A stretch of 8,490 bases of DNA from Pseudomonadota bacterium (GTDB lineage Bacteria; BMS3Abin14). Location: positions 1-8,490 of the forward strand of contig JAFGWO010000239.1 of the NCBI GenBank assembly GCA_016937135.1, read 5' to 3'. This document shows positions 1 through 8,102 of this stretch, piece by piece; position 1 is the first letter of the stretch, and each line of letters opens with the position of its first letter. The notes beneath the pieces are model-generated. The model saw only the letters and a program-made list of their open reading frames with translations. It did no database searches and was not told the DNA's origin. The translations under genes and the position numbers were made by a program.

Positions 1-475
1 CTGAACGGCTTGTGAGATCCCATTCCCTCCATGGGGCGATGACCGTGACGCCGGGCATCAGGGTATGATAGGCCAGTTCAAAACGGACCTGATCATTGCC
101 TTTCCCCGTAGAGCCGTGGGCTACGGCGTCGGCCCCCACCATGCGCGCGATCTCCACCTGGGCTTTGGCGATGACGGGCCGCGCGATGCTCGTTCCAAGA
201 AGGTAGGACCCTTCGTACACGGCGTTTCCCCTCAGGGCCGGAAAGACGAAGTCCCGCACGAATTCCTCTTTCAGATCGATTATGTGGACCTCGCTGGCGC
301 CAGTTTTCAGGGCTTTTTCCCGGATGTTGTCCATTTCCTCGCCCTGGCCGAGATCGGCGGCGAAGGCCACCACCTCGCATCCGTAAACTTCCTTTAGCCA
401 TGTGAGGATGACGGAGGTGTCGAGGCCGCCGGAGTAGGCGAGGACGACTTTATCGACTTTTGGCCTGGTGATCAT
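1..475 (-). CDS. argG: Argininosuccinate synthase, N-terminal part (runs off the left edge)
   Basis: ArgG joins citrulline and aspartate using ATP, giving argininosuccinate, AMP and pyrophosphate. It is the next-to-last step of arginine synthesis and acts in the cytoplasm. The window holds the first 158 codons without an internal stop. Residues 14-21 (YSGGLDTS) are the ATP-pyrophosphatase P-loop near the N-terminus. DLGQGEE (41-47), [13 protein letters not shown] (88-100), [14 protein letters not shown] (120-133) and IAPWREWDL (146-154) are hallmark blocks of the family and bind citrulline, aspartate and ATP. The ATG at 475-473 is supported by AAGGAG at 481-486, five bases upstream, and by the usual short lead before the P-loop. 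It follows argF after 28 nt and is probably in the same transcript. Family length is about 400 residues, so roughly 60 percent lies outside the window. Confidence 0.97.
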   Translation of the reverse strand, partial: MITRPKVDKVVLAYSGGLDTSVILTWLKEVYGCEVVAFAADLGQGEEMDNIREKALKTGASEVHIIDLKEEFVRDFVFPALRGNAVYEGSYLLGTSIARPVIAKAQVEIARMVGADAVAHGSTGKGNDQVRFELAYHTLMPGVTVIAPWREWDLTSRS

Positions 476-503
476 TTTGTCTCCTTCTTCCGGGTGTTGG
501 GTG

Positions 504-1424
504 TTATTTGACAAGAAATTCCATAAGCGCCTTCTGGGTGTGGAGGCGGTTTTCCGCCTGATCGAAAATCGCGCTCTGGGGGTGCGCCATCATTTCCTCG
601 GTGATCTCCTCCCCCCGGTGGGCCGGCAGGCAGTGAAGGATCCTTGCCCCCGGGGCCGCTTCCGCAAGGCGCCGGGCGTTTAACTGGTAGGGCTTTAAAT
701 CACGCCTTCGTTTTTCCGCTTCTTCCTCCTGGCCCATGCTCGTCCAGACGTCGGTGTAGATGAAATGGGCCCCGGCGCAGGCCGCGGCGGGATCCCGCAG
801 GACCTGGACCGAGCCCCCGACGGACGCGGCCAGCCGTTTTCCCTCGCGGAGAAAATCCCCGTCAGGGTCATATCCGGAAGGACAGGCCAGTCTCAGATGC
901 ATCCTGGTCATGGCGCAGCCTATAAGCAGGCTGTTGGCCACATTATTCCCGTCCCCCAGGTAGGCTATGACCGTTTCCTCAAGCCGGCCGCGGATCTCTT
1001 TCACCGTCATGAGGTCCGCGAGGATCTGGCACGGGTGGGAAAGATCGGTCAGGGCGTTGATTACGGGGATCGTCGCTTCCCTGGCCAGAAGTTCGATGTT
1101 TCCATGGGAATAGGTGCGGACCACGAGGGCGGAGAGGTAGCGCGAAAGAACCCGGGCCGTATCGCTTAGCGGTTCGCCTCTCGAGAGCTGGACGTCCCTG
1201 GGGCTGAGGAAGATGGACTGCCCCCCCAGCTGATAGATCCCTGTTTCAAAGGAAACCCGCGTCCGGGTGGATGCTTTTTCAAAAAGCAGGCCCACGCTTT
1301 TTCCAATCAGGGGGCATTGGGTCATGCCGGGCCCGGCTTCTTTCATCTGGCCGGCTCTGTCGATAAGGCCGGTCAGTTCCCCGATGCTCAGGTCTTTAAG
1401 GGTTAGAAAATCCCGTTTTTTCAT
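504..1424 (-). CDS. argF: Ornithine carbamoyltransferase
   Basis: The enzyme transfers the carbamoyl group of carbamoyl phosphate to ornithine, making citrulline for ArgG. At 306 residues it has the normal family length. The carbamoyl-phosphate motif STRTR is at 52-56, HPCQ at 130-133, the ornithine-binding loop DVWTSMG at 225-231 and [11 protein letters not shown] at 264-274. The SMG and HCLP motifs distinguish it from aspartate carbamoyltransferase. The ATG at 1424-1422 directly follows the argD TAG stop with no spacer. Its ribosome site, GGAGG at 1435-1439, lies inside the last codons of argD, so the two genes are probably translationally coupled. The anabolic role, rather than the catabolic ArcB role, is inferred from the argB-argD-argF-argG context. 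Confidence 0.97.
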   Translation of the reverse strand: MKKRDFLTLKDLSIGELTGLIDRAGQMKEAGPGMTQCPLIGKSVGLLFEKASTRTRVSFETGIYQLGGQSIFLSPRDVQLSRGEPLSDTARVLSRYLSALVVRTYSHGNIELLAREATIPVINALTDLSHPCQILADLMTVKEIRGRLEETVIAYLGDGNNVANSLLIGCAMTRMHLRLACPSGYDPDGDFLREGKRLAASVGGSVQVLRDPAAACAGAHFIYTDVWTSMGQEEEAEKRRRDLKPYQLNARRLAEAAPGARILHCLPAHRGEEITEEMMAHPQSAIFDQAENRLHTQKALMEFLVK

Positions 1425-2633
1425 CTAGCTGTTTCCTCCGGCAGATGTGATGGATTCCCCCAAAACCTTCATTAATCCTTCAATTTCTTCCTCTGTTATC
1501 GTGAGGGCGGGGGTGAACCTGAGGGTGTTCCCCGCGACCACGGTGACAAGGTAGCCACGTTTCATCAGGTCCCGGGCGACATCCGCGGCCGGCCAGGCGA
1601 GTTCCAGGCCGAGGAGAAGACCCATCCCCCTGACCTGGACAATTTCCCGGCGTTCCGAGGCAAGGCTTTCCAGAGCGTCCCGGAGGATTAGCCCAATGGA
1701 TCGCGCCCTGGAGGGAAGGGCGTCCTGTACCAAAACCTTGAGGGTCGCAAGGGCGGCCGCACAGGCCAGTGGGTTTCCCCCGAAGGTGCTTCCGTGGGTT
1801 CCGGGTCCAAGGGTCTGGGCGACTTCCTCCCTGGCCAGGACGGCTCCCATGGGGAATCCGTTGGCCAGTCCCTTTGCCAGGGTCATCAAGTCGGGTTTGA
1901 TCCCCAGGGCCTGGTGGGCGAAAAGGGCCCCGCATCGCCCCATCCCGGTCTGCACCTCATCCAGCATGAAGAGGACATCGTATTCTTTGCAAAGCCTCTC
2001 TACCTCCTTGAGGAATGCCGGGTCAATGGGGTGGACTCCCCCTTCCCCCTGAACGACCTCGAGAAAAACGGCGCATGCTTCCGGGAGGAACTTTTCGAGG
2101 GTCGGCACATCGCCCGCGTTGATGTGGACGAACCCCTCGGGAAGGGGAGAAAAGGCGATGTTGTGGTGATGAGGGTCCGTCGCCATGAGAGCCTTCATGG
2201 TCCGTCCGTGAAAGGCCCTGAAGAGGCTGATGATCTTGCTCCTGCCGGGCCCGTACTTTTCGTAGGCCCTTTTCCTGGCGAGTTTGATCGCCGCTTCCGA
2301 GGCCTCGGCCCCGCTGTTGCAGAAAAAAACCCTCTCCAGCCCGGCCTGGGCCGGAAGATAATCCAGAAGCTGGATCTGGGACTGGCTGAAATACCAGTTT
2401 GACACGTGGACAAGGCGTTCCGCCTGTTCGCAGATCGCTTTGGTCACCTCGGGGTGGCAATGGCCAAGGTTGCATGTGGCGATCCCCGCCACAAAGTCCG
2501 TATACTCCCGGCCGTCGGTATCCCAAAGACGGGTCCCCTTTCCCCTGGCAAAGACCACTGGGAACTGCCGGTAATTGGGGAAAAGGGTGCCGGCGGCCCT
2601 TTCCGTTGATTCCCTTGTCTTGTTCCCGTTCAA
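1425..2633 (-). CDS. argD: Acetylornithine aminotransferase (class III PLP enzyme)
   Basis: ArgD transaminates N-acetylglutamate 5-semialdehyde with glutamate, giving N-acetylornithine; related enzymes also act in lysine synthesis as DapC. The 402-residue length is normal. [12 protein letters not shown] (106-117) is the phosphate-binding block, FHGRT is at 141-145, and [10 protein letters not shown] (224-233) carries Asp225, expected to contact the pyridine nitrogen. [13 protein letters not shown] (251-263) carries Lys254, expected to form the Schiff base, and RFTPAL (372-377) is near the C-terminus. The start is TTG at 2633-2631, which overlaps the argB stop (TTGA). GGAG at 2642-2645 sits eight bases upstream, and no in-frame ATG occurs before residue 149, well inside the conserved domain. 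Distinguishing it from succinylornithine or GABA aminotransferase rests mainly on the arg neighbours. Confidence 0.95.
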   Translation of the reverse strand: MNGNKTRESTERAAGTLFPNYRQFPVVFARGKGTRLWDTDGREYTDFVAGIATCNLGHCHPEVTKAICEQAERLVHVSNWYFSQSQIQLLDYLPAQAGLERVFFCNSGAEASEAAIKLARKRAYEKYGPGRSKIISLFRAFHGRTMKALMATDPHHHNIAFSPLPEGFVHINAGDVPTLEKFLPEACAVFLEVVQGEGGVHPIDPAFLKEVERLCKEYDVLFMLDEVQTGMGRCGALFAHQALGIKPDLMTLAKGLANGFPMGAVLAREEVAQTLGPGTHGSTFGGNPLACAAALATLKVLVQDALPSRARSIGLILRDALESLASERREIVQVRGMGLLLGLELAWPAADVARDLMKRGYLVTVVAGNTLRFTPALTITEEEIEGLMKVLGESITSAGGNS

Positions 2634-3511
2634 GGCAGGATCTCCGTTCCTATTCCGGTCTGGGTGAAAATTTCGAGGAGGACTGCGTGCTCGACCCGAC
2701 CGTCAATGATGTGGACCTTGGAAACGCCCCCGAAAAGGGCGGCGACAGCCGCTTCGATCTTGGGGATCATTCCTCCGTGGATAGTTCCCGAAGCGACCAT
2801 TTCCATGAGCATTTCCCTGTCGAGGGAGGAGATGAGCTTCCCGTTTTCGTCCGTGATTCCCGGGACATCTGTCATGAGGAGCAGCTTTTCGGCCTTCAGG
2901 GCGGCCGCGAGGCTCCCCGCCACCGAATCCGCGTTGATGTTGTAGGTTTTGCCCTCACCGTCCACGCCGATGGGGGCGATGACGGGAATGAAATGGCCTT
3001 CATCCATGCGCTGGATGATCTCCGGATTGACGGCCGTGACCTTGCCCACCCTGCCCGGGTCGATAATCTCCGGCGGGCCCTCCCCCGCATGCGCTTCCTC
3101 CAGGTAGATCTTCTCCGCGGTGAAAAGGCCTCCGTCCTTTCCTGTGAGGCCGACGGCCCTTCCTCCGTGTTTCTGGATGAGCCCGACGATGTCTTTGTTG
3201 ACCTTGCCTCCCAGGACCATTTCCACGATGTCCATGGTTTCGTCGTCGGTCACCCTTTGGCCCCGGACGAACCGGGTTTCCTTTCCCATCCTGGCCAGGG
3301 TCTGGCCGATCTGGGGGCCTCCCCCATGGACTATGACCGGTTTGATCCCGATGTATCTTAGAAGAGTGACGTCGCGGGCAAAGTTGGATTGGAGGGTAGC
3401 CGTCACCATGGCGTTGCCTCCGTACTTGATCACGACGGTTTTCGCCCTGAATTTTCTGATGTAAGGAAGGGCCTCCAGGAGAATATCAGCCTTTTTTATG
3501 ATTTCCTTCAT
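2630..3511 (-). CDS. argB: Acetylglutamate kinase, with the N-terminal helix of arginine-sensitive forms
   Basis: ArgB phosphorylates N-acetylglutamate with ATP, the second and usually feedback-controlled step of arginine synthesis. The 293 residues show the amino-acid kinase fold markers: VIKYGGNAM (27-35) with Lys29 in the active site, VHGGGPQIG (61-69), [12 protein letters not shown] (191-202), TDVPGI (214-219) and Lys251 in MIPKIEAA. About 20 residues precede the first beta strand and look helical ([20 protein letters not shown], 2-21). An N-terminal helix of this kind occurs in hexameric, arginine-inhibited kinases such as those of Thermotoga and Pseudomonas and is missing in E. coli ArgB. 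The C-terminal GIGTEI (286-291) also fits the sensitive type. The ATG at 3511-3509 overlaps the preceding stop (ATGA), with AAGG at 3519-3522 seven bases upstream. Sensitivity to arginine is inferred. Confidence 0.97.
   Translation of the reverse strand: MKEIIKKADILLEALPYIRKFRAKTVVIKYGGNAMVTATLQSNFARDVTLLRYIGIKPVIVHGGGPQIGQTLARMGKETRFVRGQRVTDDETMDIVEMVLGGKVNKDIVGLIQKHGGRAVGLTGKDGGLFTAEKIYLEEAHAGEGPPEIIDPGRVGKVTAVNPEIIQRMDEGHFIPVIAPIGVDGEGKTYNINADSVAGSLAAALKAEKLLLMTDVPGITDENGKLISSLDREMLMEMVASGTIHGGMIPKIEAAVAALFGGVSKVHIIDGRVEHAVLLEIFTQTGIGTEILP
2642..2645 (-). promoter_or_regulatory. Ribosome binding site supporting the TTG start of argD
   Basis: GGAG lies eight bases before the TTG at 2633-2631, within the last codons of argB. 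It is the main support for a non-ATG start, because no alternative ATG exists in the N-terminal part of the frame. The position suggests that ribosomes finishing argB reinitiate at argD. Confidence 0.6.
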
Positions 3512-5046
3512 TGGGATGCCTTTTTCTTGAGCCTGTCGAGTTCCCGGATCCGGTCCCGGATTTCCTTGTTGGCTTCCTCGAGCTTCCTGTTGGTGTCGAC
3601 AACATCATCGATGCTTTTCACGAGATTCTGATAGAGCCAGGCCTGCTTGGTTGCCATGGACGCCTGGGGGGCTACGGCCTCGAGGATCTCCTTGTCCCAT
3701 CCATCGAAGTCCATGCCAATTTCCTTATTATAAATGGCGATGACGCCCAGGATCTTCCCGTCCGATCGGACCGGGATGACGGCCATGTTGGTCACCTCAA
3801 TGCCAGGAAGGAGATCGGACCCCCGATCGACCTCCGGATTTTCCGGGACATCGTTTACAATGATCACTTTTTTCCCCTTGAAAACGGAGGCCAGGATGCC
3901 GCTGCCCAGCGGAAAGGGGGAGGGGGGAGGCCGGACGGAATCCGGCTCAACGTGTTCCACGAGGAGCTCGGTCCCCTTCGGATCCGAGAATGCCAGCATG
4001 CCGGCCGTGGCCCTCAGGCCGGTCATGATGTTTCCGAGGAGGGCTGAGTAGATCTCCACAGGATCCATGCTGCTGACGAGGCTCTGGACGATCCCGTTGA
4101 TGAACTGGAGCTTGAGTTTTTCCCGCTCGGTTTTTCTCATATTGCAGATGTTCGCGACGCTCATGGACATCTGGTGGCTGAAGGTGTTGAGCATGGCCAG
4201 GTCATTTTCGGTGAAAGGCGTCTTGTCCTGCTTGTCGTTGACGGTGATGACCCCGATGACCCTCTCCCCCAGCTTTATGGGGGACACGATGAAAGAGGGG
4301 GATTCATACTGCAGGGTGTACTCGTTGGTGCTGGCCTTTTCGTGTCTGGTGATATCCTTGACCAGCATTGGTTTCCCTTCCCTCGCGACCCGGCCGGAGA
4401 CTCCCTTGGAGACCGGATGCCGTATGTGGGGAATCCTGCTGGGGAGGATCCAGTTGGATTTGGCCATGACCAGGTCTTTCCGGTCGTGGCTCAGAAGCAT
4501 CAGGGAGACTTTCTTGGCATCCAGGACGCTGGCGATGATATCGATGGATTTTGACAGGAGCTCGCTCTCCCGGATGATCTCGTGCGCCGGAAGGTCCTCC
4601 GCCTCCATCCGTGCCATCTCCCCGACCCGCTCCTCCAGAAGCTTGAGCCTCTCCACCTGGTGGTCGATTGTTGACTGCAGCCGCAGGTTTTCCGTGATGT
4701 GGCGCAGGACCACGAGGACGTGTTCCACCTGGACAGGCTTTCGCAGAAACCAGGCGGCCCCGCGGCTCAGGGCAAGCTGGGACGTTTTCCGGTCTTCCCC
4801 CGCCAGAAGCATGATGACCGGCACCTTGGGCTGAAACTTTCTTATGGCGATGAGGGTGTCGATTCCCGAAAGGCCCGGAAGGTCGTTGGCCAGAAAAATC
4901 ATGGCGATATCCGGCTTATCCCGGATCGCGACGATGCCCTTCTGCCCGTCGGCCGCTTCCTCCACCTGGAGGCCTTCGTTGAGAAGGATCGTTCGGAGGG
5001 CTTGCCGCTGCAGGTTTTCACTTTCGATGATGACGGCCCGTTTCAT
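3508..5046 (-). CDS. Receiver-like domain plus two GAF domains; regulator of unknown function
   Basis: I do not recognise a named gene. The 512 residues appear as a receiver-like domain (about 1-120), a coiled-coil-like linker (about 120-155), GAF domain 1 (about 158-300), GAF domain 2 (about 320-470) and a charged coiled-coil tail (about 475-512). Receiver features include VIIESE (5-10), DLPGLSG (55-61) and RKP (102-104), where Lys103 is the conserved lysine. However, the residue aligned with the phosphorylated Asp is Ala53, the acidic pair is Glu8-Ser9, and the Thr/Ser position is Leu81, so normal phosphorylation is unlikely. The GAF blocks include [18 protein letters not shown] (215-232), VIGVITVND (263-271), [20 protein letters not shown] (381-400) and [11 protein letters not shown] (432-442). 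There is no DNA-binding, GGDEF, kinase or membrane segment. The ATG has AGGGGG at 5055-5060, eight bases upstream. The stop overlaps the argB start. The ligand and partner are unknown. Confidence 0.88.
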   Translation of the reverse strand: MKRAVIIESENLQRQALRTILLNEGLQVEEAADGQKGIVAIRDKPDIAMIFLANDLPGLSGIDTLIAIRKFQPKVPVIMLLAGEDRKTSQLALSRGAAWFLRKPVQVEHVLVVLRHITENLRLQSTIDHQVERLKLLEERVGEMARMEAEDLPAHEIIRESELLSKSIDIIASVLDAKKVSLMLLSHDRKDLVMAKSNWILPSRIPHIRHPVSKGVSGRVAREGKPMLVKDITRHEKASTNEYTLQYESPSFIVSPIKLGERVIGVITVNDKQDKTPFTENDLAMLNTFSHQMSMSVANICNMRKTEREKLKLQFINGIVQSLVSSMDPVEIYSALLGNIMTGLRATAGMLAFSDPKGTELLVEHVEPDSVRPPPSPFPLGSGILASVFKGKKVIIVNDVPENPEVDRGSDLLPGIEVTNMAVIPVRSDGKILGVIAIYNKEIGMDFDGWDKEILEAVAPQASMATKQAWLYQNLVKSIDDVVDTNRKLEEANKEIRDRIRELDRLKKKASQ

Positions 5047-5072
5047 CGCATCAACCCCCTGTATCTTTGCCC

Positions 5073-6416
5073 CTAAAGGATATACCGGCTCAGGTCCTCG
5101 TTTCCGACAATGGAGGATAGCCTGTCCCGAACCCTTTTTGCGTCGATGACGATATTTTTTTCCGTCAAATCCGGGGCGGAGAAGGAGATGTCTTCCAGGA
5201 GCCTTTCCATGATGGTGTGCAGCCGCCGGGCCCCGATGTTCTCCGTCTTTGAGTTCACCTCCTCCGCCATGGAGGCGATGGTCTGGATGGCGTCCCCGGT
5301 AAAGGACAGGGTCAGGTTCTCAGTCTGAAGGAGTTCGGTGTACTGTTTGATCAGGGCGTTTTCAGGTTCCGTCAGGATGCGCACGAAATCCTCCCTCGTC
5401 AGCGGTTCCAGCTCGACCCGGATGGGAAACCGTCCCTGGAGTTCGGGGAGCAGATCCGAAGGTTTGGCCGCATGGAAGGCGCCGGCGGCGATAAAGAGGA
5501 CGTGGTCTGTCTTGATCATCCCGTGCTTTGTCGTCACCGTTGTTCCCTCGATGATGGGGAGCAGGTCCCTCTGGACCCCCTCCCGGGACACATCCGGGCC
5601 CTGGGTCGAGGAGCGCCCGGCTATCTTGTCGATTTCGTCAAGGAAGATGATCCCGTTCTGCTCGACGCGGTGGATGGCATCGGAGGTCACGGTGTCCATG
5701 TCCACGAGGCGGTCGGCCTCCTCCTGGGTGAGGATCTCCAGGGCTTCGGGGACCTCGACTTTTTTGGTTTTTTTCCTTCCGGGGAAGAGACCGCCCATCA
5801 TGTCCTTCAGGTTGATGTCCATTCCTTCGGCGCCGTGTCCGCTGAAAATTTCAACGAAAGAGGAGGCGTGTTCCCTGACCTGGATTTCCACCTCCCGCTT
5901 GTCGAGGCCCCCGCTGCGGAGAAGGCGACGGAGCTTTTCCCGTGTTTCCGCCCCGGGGCTTTCCGGTTGCCCCTCGGGGACCGTGGCGGGAACTCTTCCG
6001 GGGAGCAGCAGGTCGAGAAGGCGCTCTTCAGCGCGGATGCCTGCCTTTTCCATGACGAAGACCATTCTCTCTTCCTTAACCATCTTGATGGCGAGTTCGA
6101 GGAGGTCCCGGATCATGGATTCCACGTCCCGTCCGACATATCCGACCTCCGTGAATTTCGTGGCCTCGACCTTGTGAAAAGGGGAGTTGGCCAGGGCCGC
6201 CAGTCTCCTGGCGATCTCGGTTTTTCCAACCCCGGTGGGGCCCATCATGATGATGTTTTTCGGGGCGATCTCGTCCCTTAAATCTTCCGGCACCTGCTGC
6301 CTGCGCCATCGGTTTCGAAGGGCGATGGCGACACAGCGCTTCGCCTGGTCCTGCCCGATGATGAATCTGTCGAGGCTGTCGACGATTTCCCGGGGTGTGA
6401 AATTCTGCTGGGTCAT
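5073..6416 (-). CDS. hslU: HslU, ATPase/unfoldase subunit of the HslUV protease
   Basis: HslU is the AAA+ hexamer that unfolds proteins and feeds them to HslV in the cytoplasm. The 447 residues match the usual length of about 440-460. Walker A GPTGVGKT is at 59-66, the substrate-gripping pore loop GYVG at 92-95, Walker B IIFLDEID at 256-263, and [12 protein letters not shown] (325-336) carries the likely arginine finger Arg329. The sensor-2 region GARRLH is at 395-400, and the C-terminal LSRYIL (442-447) is the tail that docks into HslV. The I-domain is the variable region around 110-240. I chose the ATG at 6416-6414 because the [11 protein letters not shown] start of the family follows at once and AGGA lies nine bases upstream. 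The frame stays open to a GTG at 6464, but that start has no ribosome site. It is separated from hslV by 209 nt and followed by the GAF gene after 26 nt. Confidence 0.97.
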   Translation of the reverse strand: MTQQNFTPREIVDSLDRFIIGQDQAKRCVAIALRNRWRRQQVPEDLRDEIAPKNIIMMGPTGVGKTEIARRLAALANSPFHKVEATKFTEVGYVGRDVESMIRDLLELAIKMVKEERMVFVMEKAGIRAEERLLDLLLPGRVPATVPEGQPESPGAETREKLRRLLRSGGLDKREVEIQVREHASSFVEIFSGHGAEGMDINLKDMMGGLFPGRKKTKKVEVPEALEILTQEEADRLVDMDTVTSDAIHRVEQNGIIFLDEIDKIAGRSSTQGPDVSREGVQRDLLPIIEGTTVTTKHGMIKTDHVLFIAAGAFHAAKPSDLLPELQGRFPIRVELEPLTREDFVRILTEPENALIKQYTELLQTENLTLSFTGDAIQTIASMAEEVNSKTENIGARRLHTIMERLLEDISFSAPDLTEKNIVIDAKRVRDRLSSIVGNEDLSRYIL

Positions 6417-6425
6417 GGATGAGGT

Positions 6426-6429
6426 TCCT
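6426..6429 (-). promoter_or_regulatory. Ribosome binding site supporting the hslU ATG start
   Basis: AGGA stands nine bases before the ATG at 6416-6414. The alternative upstream GTG at 6464-6462 is preceded by a pyrimidine-rich stretch with no purine-rich site, which favours the shorter protein. Confidence 0.5.
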
Positions 6430-6464
6430 GATGTCCTTTCCCCCCGAATGGGGTATAGCTCCAC

Positions 6465-6494
6465 GGAAAGGGAAAATTGTGGTTTTCCCTTTCC
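6465..6494. repeat. Perfect 12-bp inverted repeat with 6-nt loop upstream of hslU
   Basis: The plus-strand arms are GGAAAGGGAAAA (6465-6476) and TTTTCCCTTTCC (6483-6494), separated by TTGTGG. All 12 pairs match. In the mRNA this would be a hairpin ending 48 nt before the hslU ATG. No U-run follows on either strand, so it does not look like an intrinsic terminator. It could be an mRNA stability or translation element, or a protein-binding site; the sequence alone does not decide. Confidence 0.75.
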
Positions 6495-6503
6495 TCATGG
6501 ATC

Positions 6504-6517
6504 CACGGTTTACCGTG
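6504..6517. repeat. Short palindrome CACGGT-TT-ACCGTG
   Basis: Two 6-base arms, CACGGT and ACCGTG, flank TT, nine bases to the right of the larger inverted repeat. As RNA the two-base loop is too tight, leaving five pairs around a four-base loop. As DNA it has the dyad symmetry of a dimeric repressor site. It does not match the CIRCE heat-shock operator. No second copy was noticed in the window. Confidence 0.4.
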
Positions 6518-6625
6518 CCGTCCTGGACCCGGACGACCCGCGCGGGGCGCCCGGGCGGATTCCTAAAAAACCATCAACCTTGAGCCTTTGACACAAAAAG
6601 AAGCCGGGCCGTCAAAAAGGGCGAA

Positions 6626-7153
6626 TTATCCCAGCTCCTCAATGTGAAGTTTGTCGTTCGTGTAAACGCAGATCCGGGAAGCTATGGTCAGGGCCTCCCG
6701 AACGATATCCGCCGCGGCCATTTCGGTGTGAGCCAACAGGGCTTCCGCGGCGGCGCGTGCGTAAGGGCCTCCGCTTCCGATGGCAAGGACGTCATTTTCC
6801 GGCTCCAGCACATCTCCCGTCCCGGAAATGAGGAACATCCCTTCCTTGTCTGCCACCGTCATAAGGGCCTCTAACCGTCTCAGGACCCGGTCTGTCCTCC
6901 AGTCCTTGGCGAGTTCCACCGCGGAGCGGGACAGATTGCCGCTGTATTGCTCCAGTTTTTTTTCGAACCTCTCGAAAAGGGTGAAGGCGTCGGCCGTAGA
7001 TCCCGCGAAGCCCGCCAGGATCCGCCCCTGGTAGAGGGTCCGGACCTTTTTCGCCGTGTGCTTGATGACCGTTTCCCCGACGGTCACCTGGCCGTCGCCT
7101 CCCATGGCGATCCTGCCCCCGCGCCTCACCGCCAGCACCGTTGTCCCTCTCAT
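6626..7153 (-). CDS. hslV: HslV, proteolytic subunit of the HslUV protease
   Basis: HslV is a proteasome-beta-like threonine peptidase that forms a double hexamer and degrades proteins delivered by HslU. The protein is 175 residues, normal for the family. It begins [11 protein letters not shown], so removing three residues would expose Thr4 as the catalytic Thr1. Lys36 then corresponds to the catalytic Lys33. GGDGQVT (18-24), [18 protein letters not shown] (47-64), LAKDWRTDR (81-89), GSGGPYA (126-132) and CVYTND (162-167) are family blocks. The ATG at 7153-7151 overlaps the xerC stop (ATGA), and AGGAG at 7161-7165 sits seven bases upstream, inside xerC. Translational coupling to xerC is therefore likely. 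Confidence 0.97.
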   Translation of the reverse strand: MRGTTVLAVRRGGRIAMGGDGQVTVGETVIKHTAKKVRTLYQGRILAGFAGSTADAFTLFERFEKKLEQYSGNLSRSAVELAKDWRTDRVLRRLEALMTVADKEGMFLISGTGDVLEPENDVLAIGSGGPYARAAAEALLAHTEMAAADIVREALTIASRICVYTNDKLHIEELG

Positions 7154-8085
7154 CGATCCTCTCCTTTTTTCCCCGAACGGGGGTGGGAACGGTCATAGAC
7201 CTCGAGCAGACGTTCCATGGTCACATGGGTGTAGCGCTGCGTGGTCTGGAGGCTTTCATGGCCCAGCATTTCCTGGATGGCTCTTAAATCCGCTCCGCTC
7301 TCGAGTAGATGGGTCGCGAAGGTGTGCCTCAATACATGGGGACTGATCTTCGTATCCAGGCCGCATTCGAGGAGCCTTTTTTCCAGGCGCTTCTGAATCC
7401 CCCTTACGCTTAGCCGCTGTCCGCGCCGGTTAAGGAAAACGGGTTGATAGTCCTTTCCGGCGGGCCAGCGGCCGGAAGCTTCCATGTAGGTTTTCAACCT
7501 GCGGGAGGCTTTTTCGCCGAGGGGGACCAGCCGGGTCTTGTTCCCTTTGCCCCGAACCCGGAGCAGACCACCTTCGGCCTCCCAGTTTGCAACATCCATG
7601 GCTGCCAGTTCGCTCACCCGGAGCCCGCTGGAATAAAACAACTCCCACATGGCGAGATCCCGAAGGTCGATGACCCGTTTCCCCGTTGGAGAATCCAGAA
7701 GGGCGGTGACTTCCTCGAGGTTGAGAAACCTGGGGTTGGGGCGGGGGGTTTTTGGCGCGGGGATTCCTTCGCTTGGATCCGCCGTCAGATAGCCCCTGCG
7801 CAGTGAAAAGCGATAAAAAGCCCGCACGGCGGCGATTTTCCGCGACATCGTTGTTCGAGCGAGTCCCCTGCGGAAAAGGTGTCCGAGAAAGGATCTTACC
7901 GAGTCGGCATGGTCCACCGGCAGGCTCCTGGATTCCAGGTGGCCGGTGAATTCGATCAGATCCCTTCTGTAGGCGCTTACTGTATGAGCCGAAGCCCCCC
8001 GGATCGTTTCGAGATCTTTCAGGAAGGCTTCCAGTGCCTGAAGGGGAGGTCCGGATTCCGCCTTCGGGTTCTTTATTTCCTGCAT
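7150..8085 (-). CDS. xerC: Tyrosine recombinase XerC
   Basis: XerC-type recombinases act with XerD at dif to resolve chromosome dimers. The 311 residues contain an N-terminal SAM-like DNA-binding domain (about 13-105) and a C-terminal catalytic domain. All catalytic residues are visible: Arg156 in SSGLRVSEL, Lys180 in RGKGNKTR, His250 and Arg253 in [13 protein letters not shown], His276 in [10 protein letters not shown] and the nucleophile Tyr285 in QRYTHV. The frame is open upstream to 8430, but the extra 115 residues overlap trmFO in another frame and look non-coding. The ATG at 8085-8083 has AAGGA at 8093-8097, seven bases upstream. XerC rather than XerD or a phage integrase is inferred from the trmFO-xerC-hslVU order, which is also seen in Firmicutes. 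The start is 41 nt after trmFO. Confidence 0.93.
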   Translation of the reverse strand: MQEIKNPKAESGPPLQALEAFLKDLETIRGASAHTVSAYRRDLIEFTGHLESRSLPVDHADSVRSFLGHLFRRGLARTTMSRKIAAVRAFYRFSLRRGYLTADPSEGIPAPKTPRPNPRFLNLEEVTALLDSPTGKRVIDLRDLAMWELFYSSGLRVSELAAMDVANWEAEGGLLRVRGKGNKTRLVPLGEKASRRLKTYMEASGRWPAGKDYQPVFLNRRGQRLSVRGIQKRLEKRLLECGLDTKISPHVLRHTFATHLLESGADLRAIQEMLGHESLQTTQRYTHVTMERLLEVYDRSHPRSGKKGEDR

Positions 8086-8092
8086 AAGGATT

Positions 8093-8097
8093 TCCTT
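8093..8097 (-). promoter_or_regulatory. Ribosome binding site that fixes the xerC start
   Basis: AAGGA lies seven bases before the ATG at 8085-8083. It forms the left half of a small dyad, AAGGA-AA-TCCTT, that ends at the start codon. The site supports the 311-residue protein over the longer open frame that overlaps trmFO. Confidence 0.6.
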
Positions 8098-8102
8098 AAT
8101 CT

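Larger units (their letters stand above)
6417..6625. other. 209-nt hslV-hslU intergenic region with palindromes
   Basis: This is the only non-coding stretch above about 50 nt in the window, in a place where the two subunit genes are usually adjacent. It holds a perfect 12-bp inverted repeat (6465-6494), a smaller palindrome (6504-6517), a very GC-rich segment with self-complementary CCCGCGCGGG (6537-6546) and CCCGGG (6550-6555), and T-tracts on the minus strand at about 6564-6570 and 6593-6599. On the minus strand CCCCATTC (6453-6446) resembles a heat-shock sigma factor -10 element. I see no convincing sigma-70 promoter, no stem followed by a U-run and no small gene with a ribosome site. Confidence 0.7.

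Noticed and set aside
492..505. Tandem GGGTGTT repeat near the argF-argG junction
   Set aside because: Only two short copies exist and one overlaps the end of argF; this is too little to call a repeat element.
2399..3361. Plus-strand open frame of 320 codons opposite argB and argD
   Set aside because: It lies wholly antisense to two clear enzymes, shows no family motif, and its arginine/serine/proline/aspartate-rich composition is typical of an antisense frame in GC-rich DNA.
5338..6281. Two long plus-strand open frames (279 and 269 codons) opposite hslU
   Set aside because: Both are antisense to the conserved hslU frame, overlap each other in different frames, and show no recognisable motif.
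6417..6464. Alternative hslU start at GTG 6464
   Set aside because: No ribosome site precedes it, it would start inside the stem-loop flank, and the family start matches the ATG at 6416.
6076..6498. Minus-strand frame of 140 codons starting in the hslV-hslU gap
   Set aside because: Most of it is hslU read in another frame; the unique first part just translates the inverted repeat and has no ribosome site.
6580..6615. Possible sigma-70 promoter on the minus strand (TTGACG at 6615-6610)
   Set aside because: No acceptable -10 hexamer follows at 16-18 bases.
7150..8085. Tyrosine recombinase as a sign of a mobile element
   Set aside because: The neighbours are housekeeping genes in a known trmFO-xerC-hslVU order, and no attachment site, tRNA or phage gene is present.
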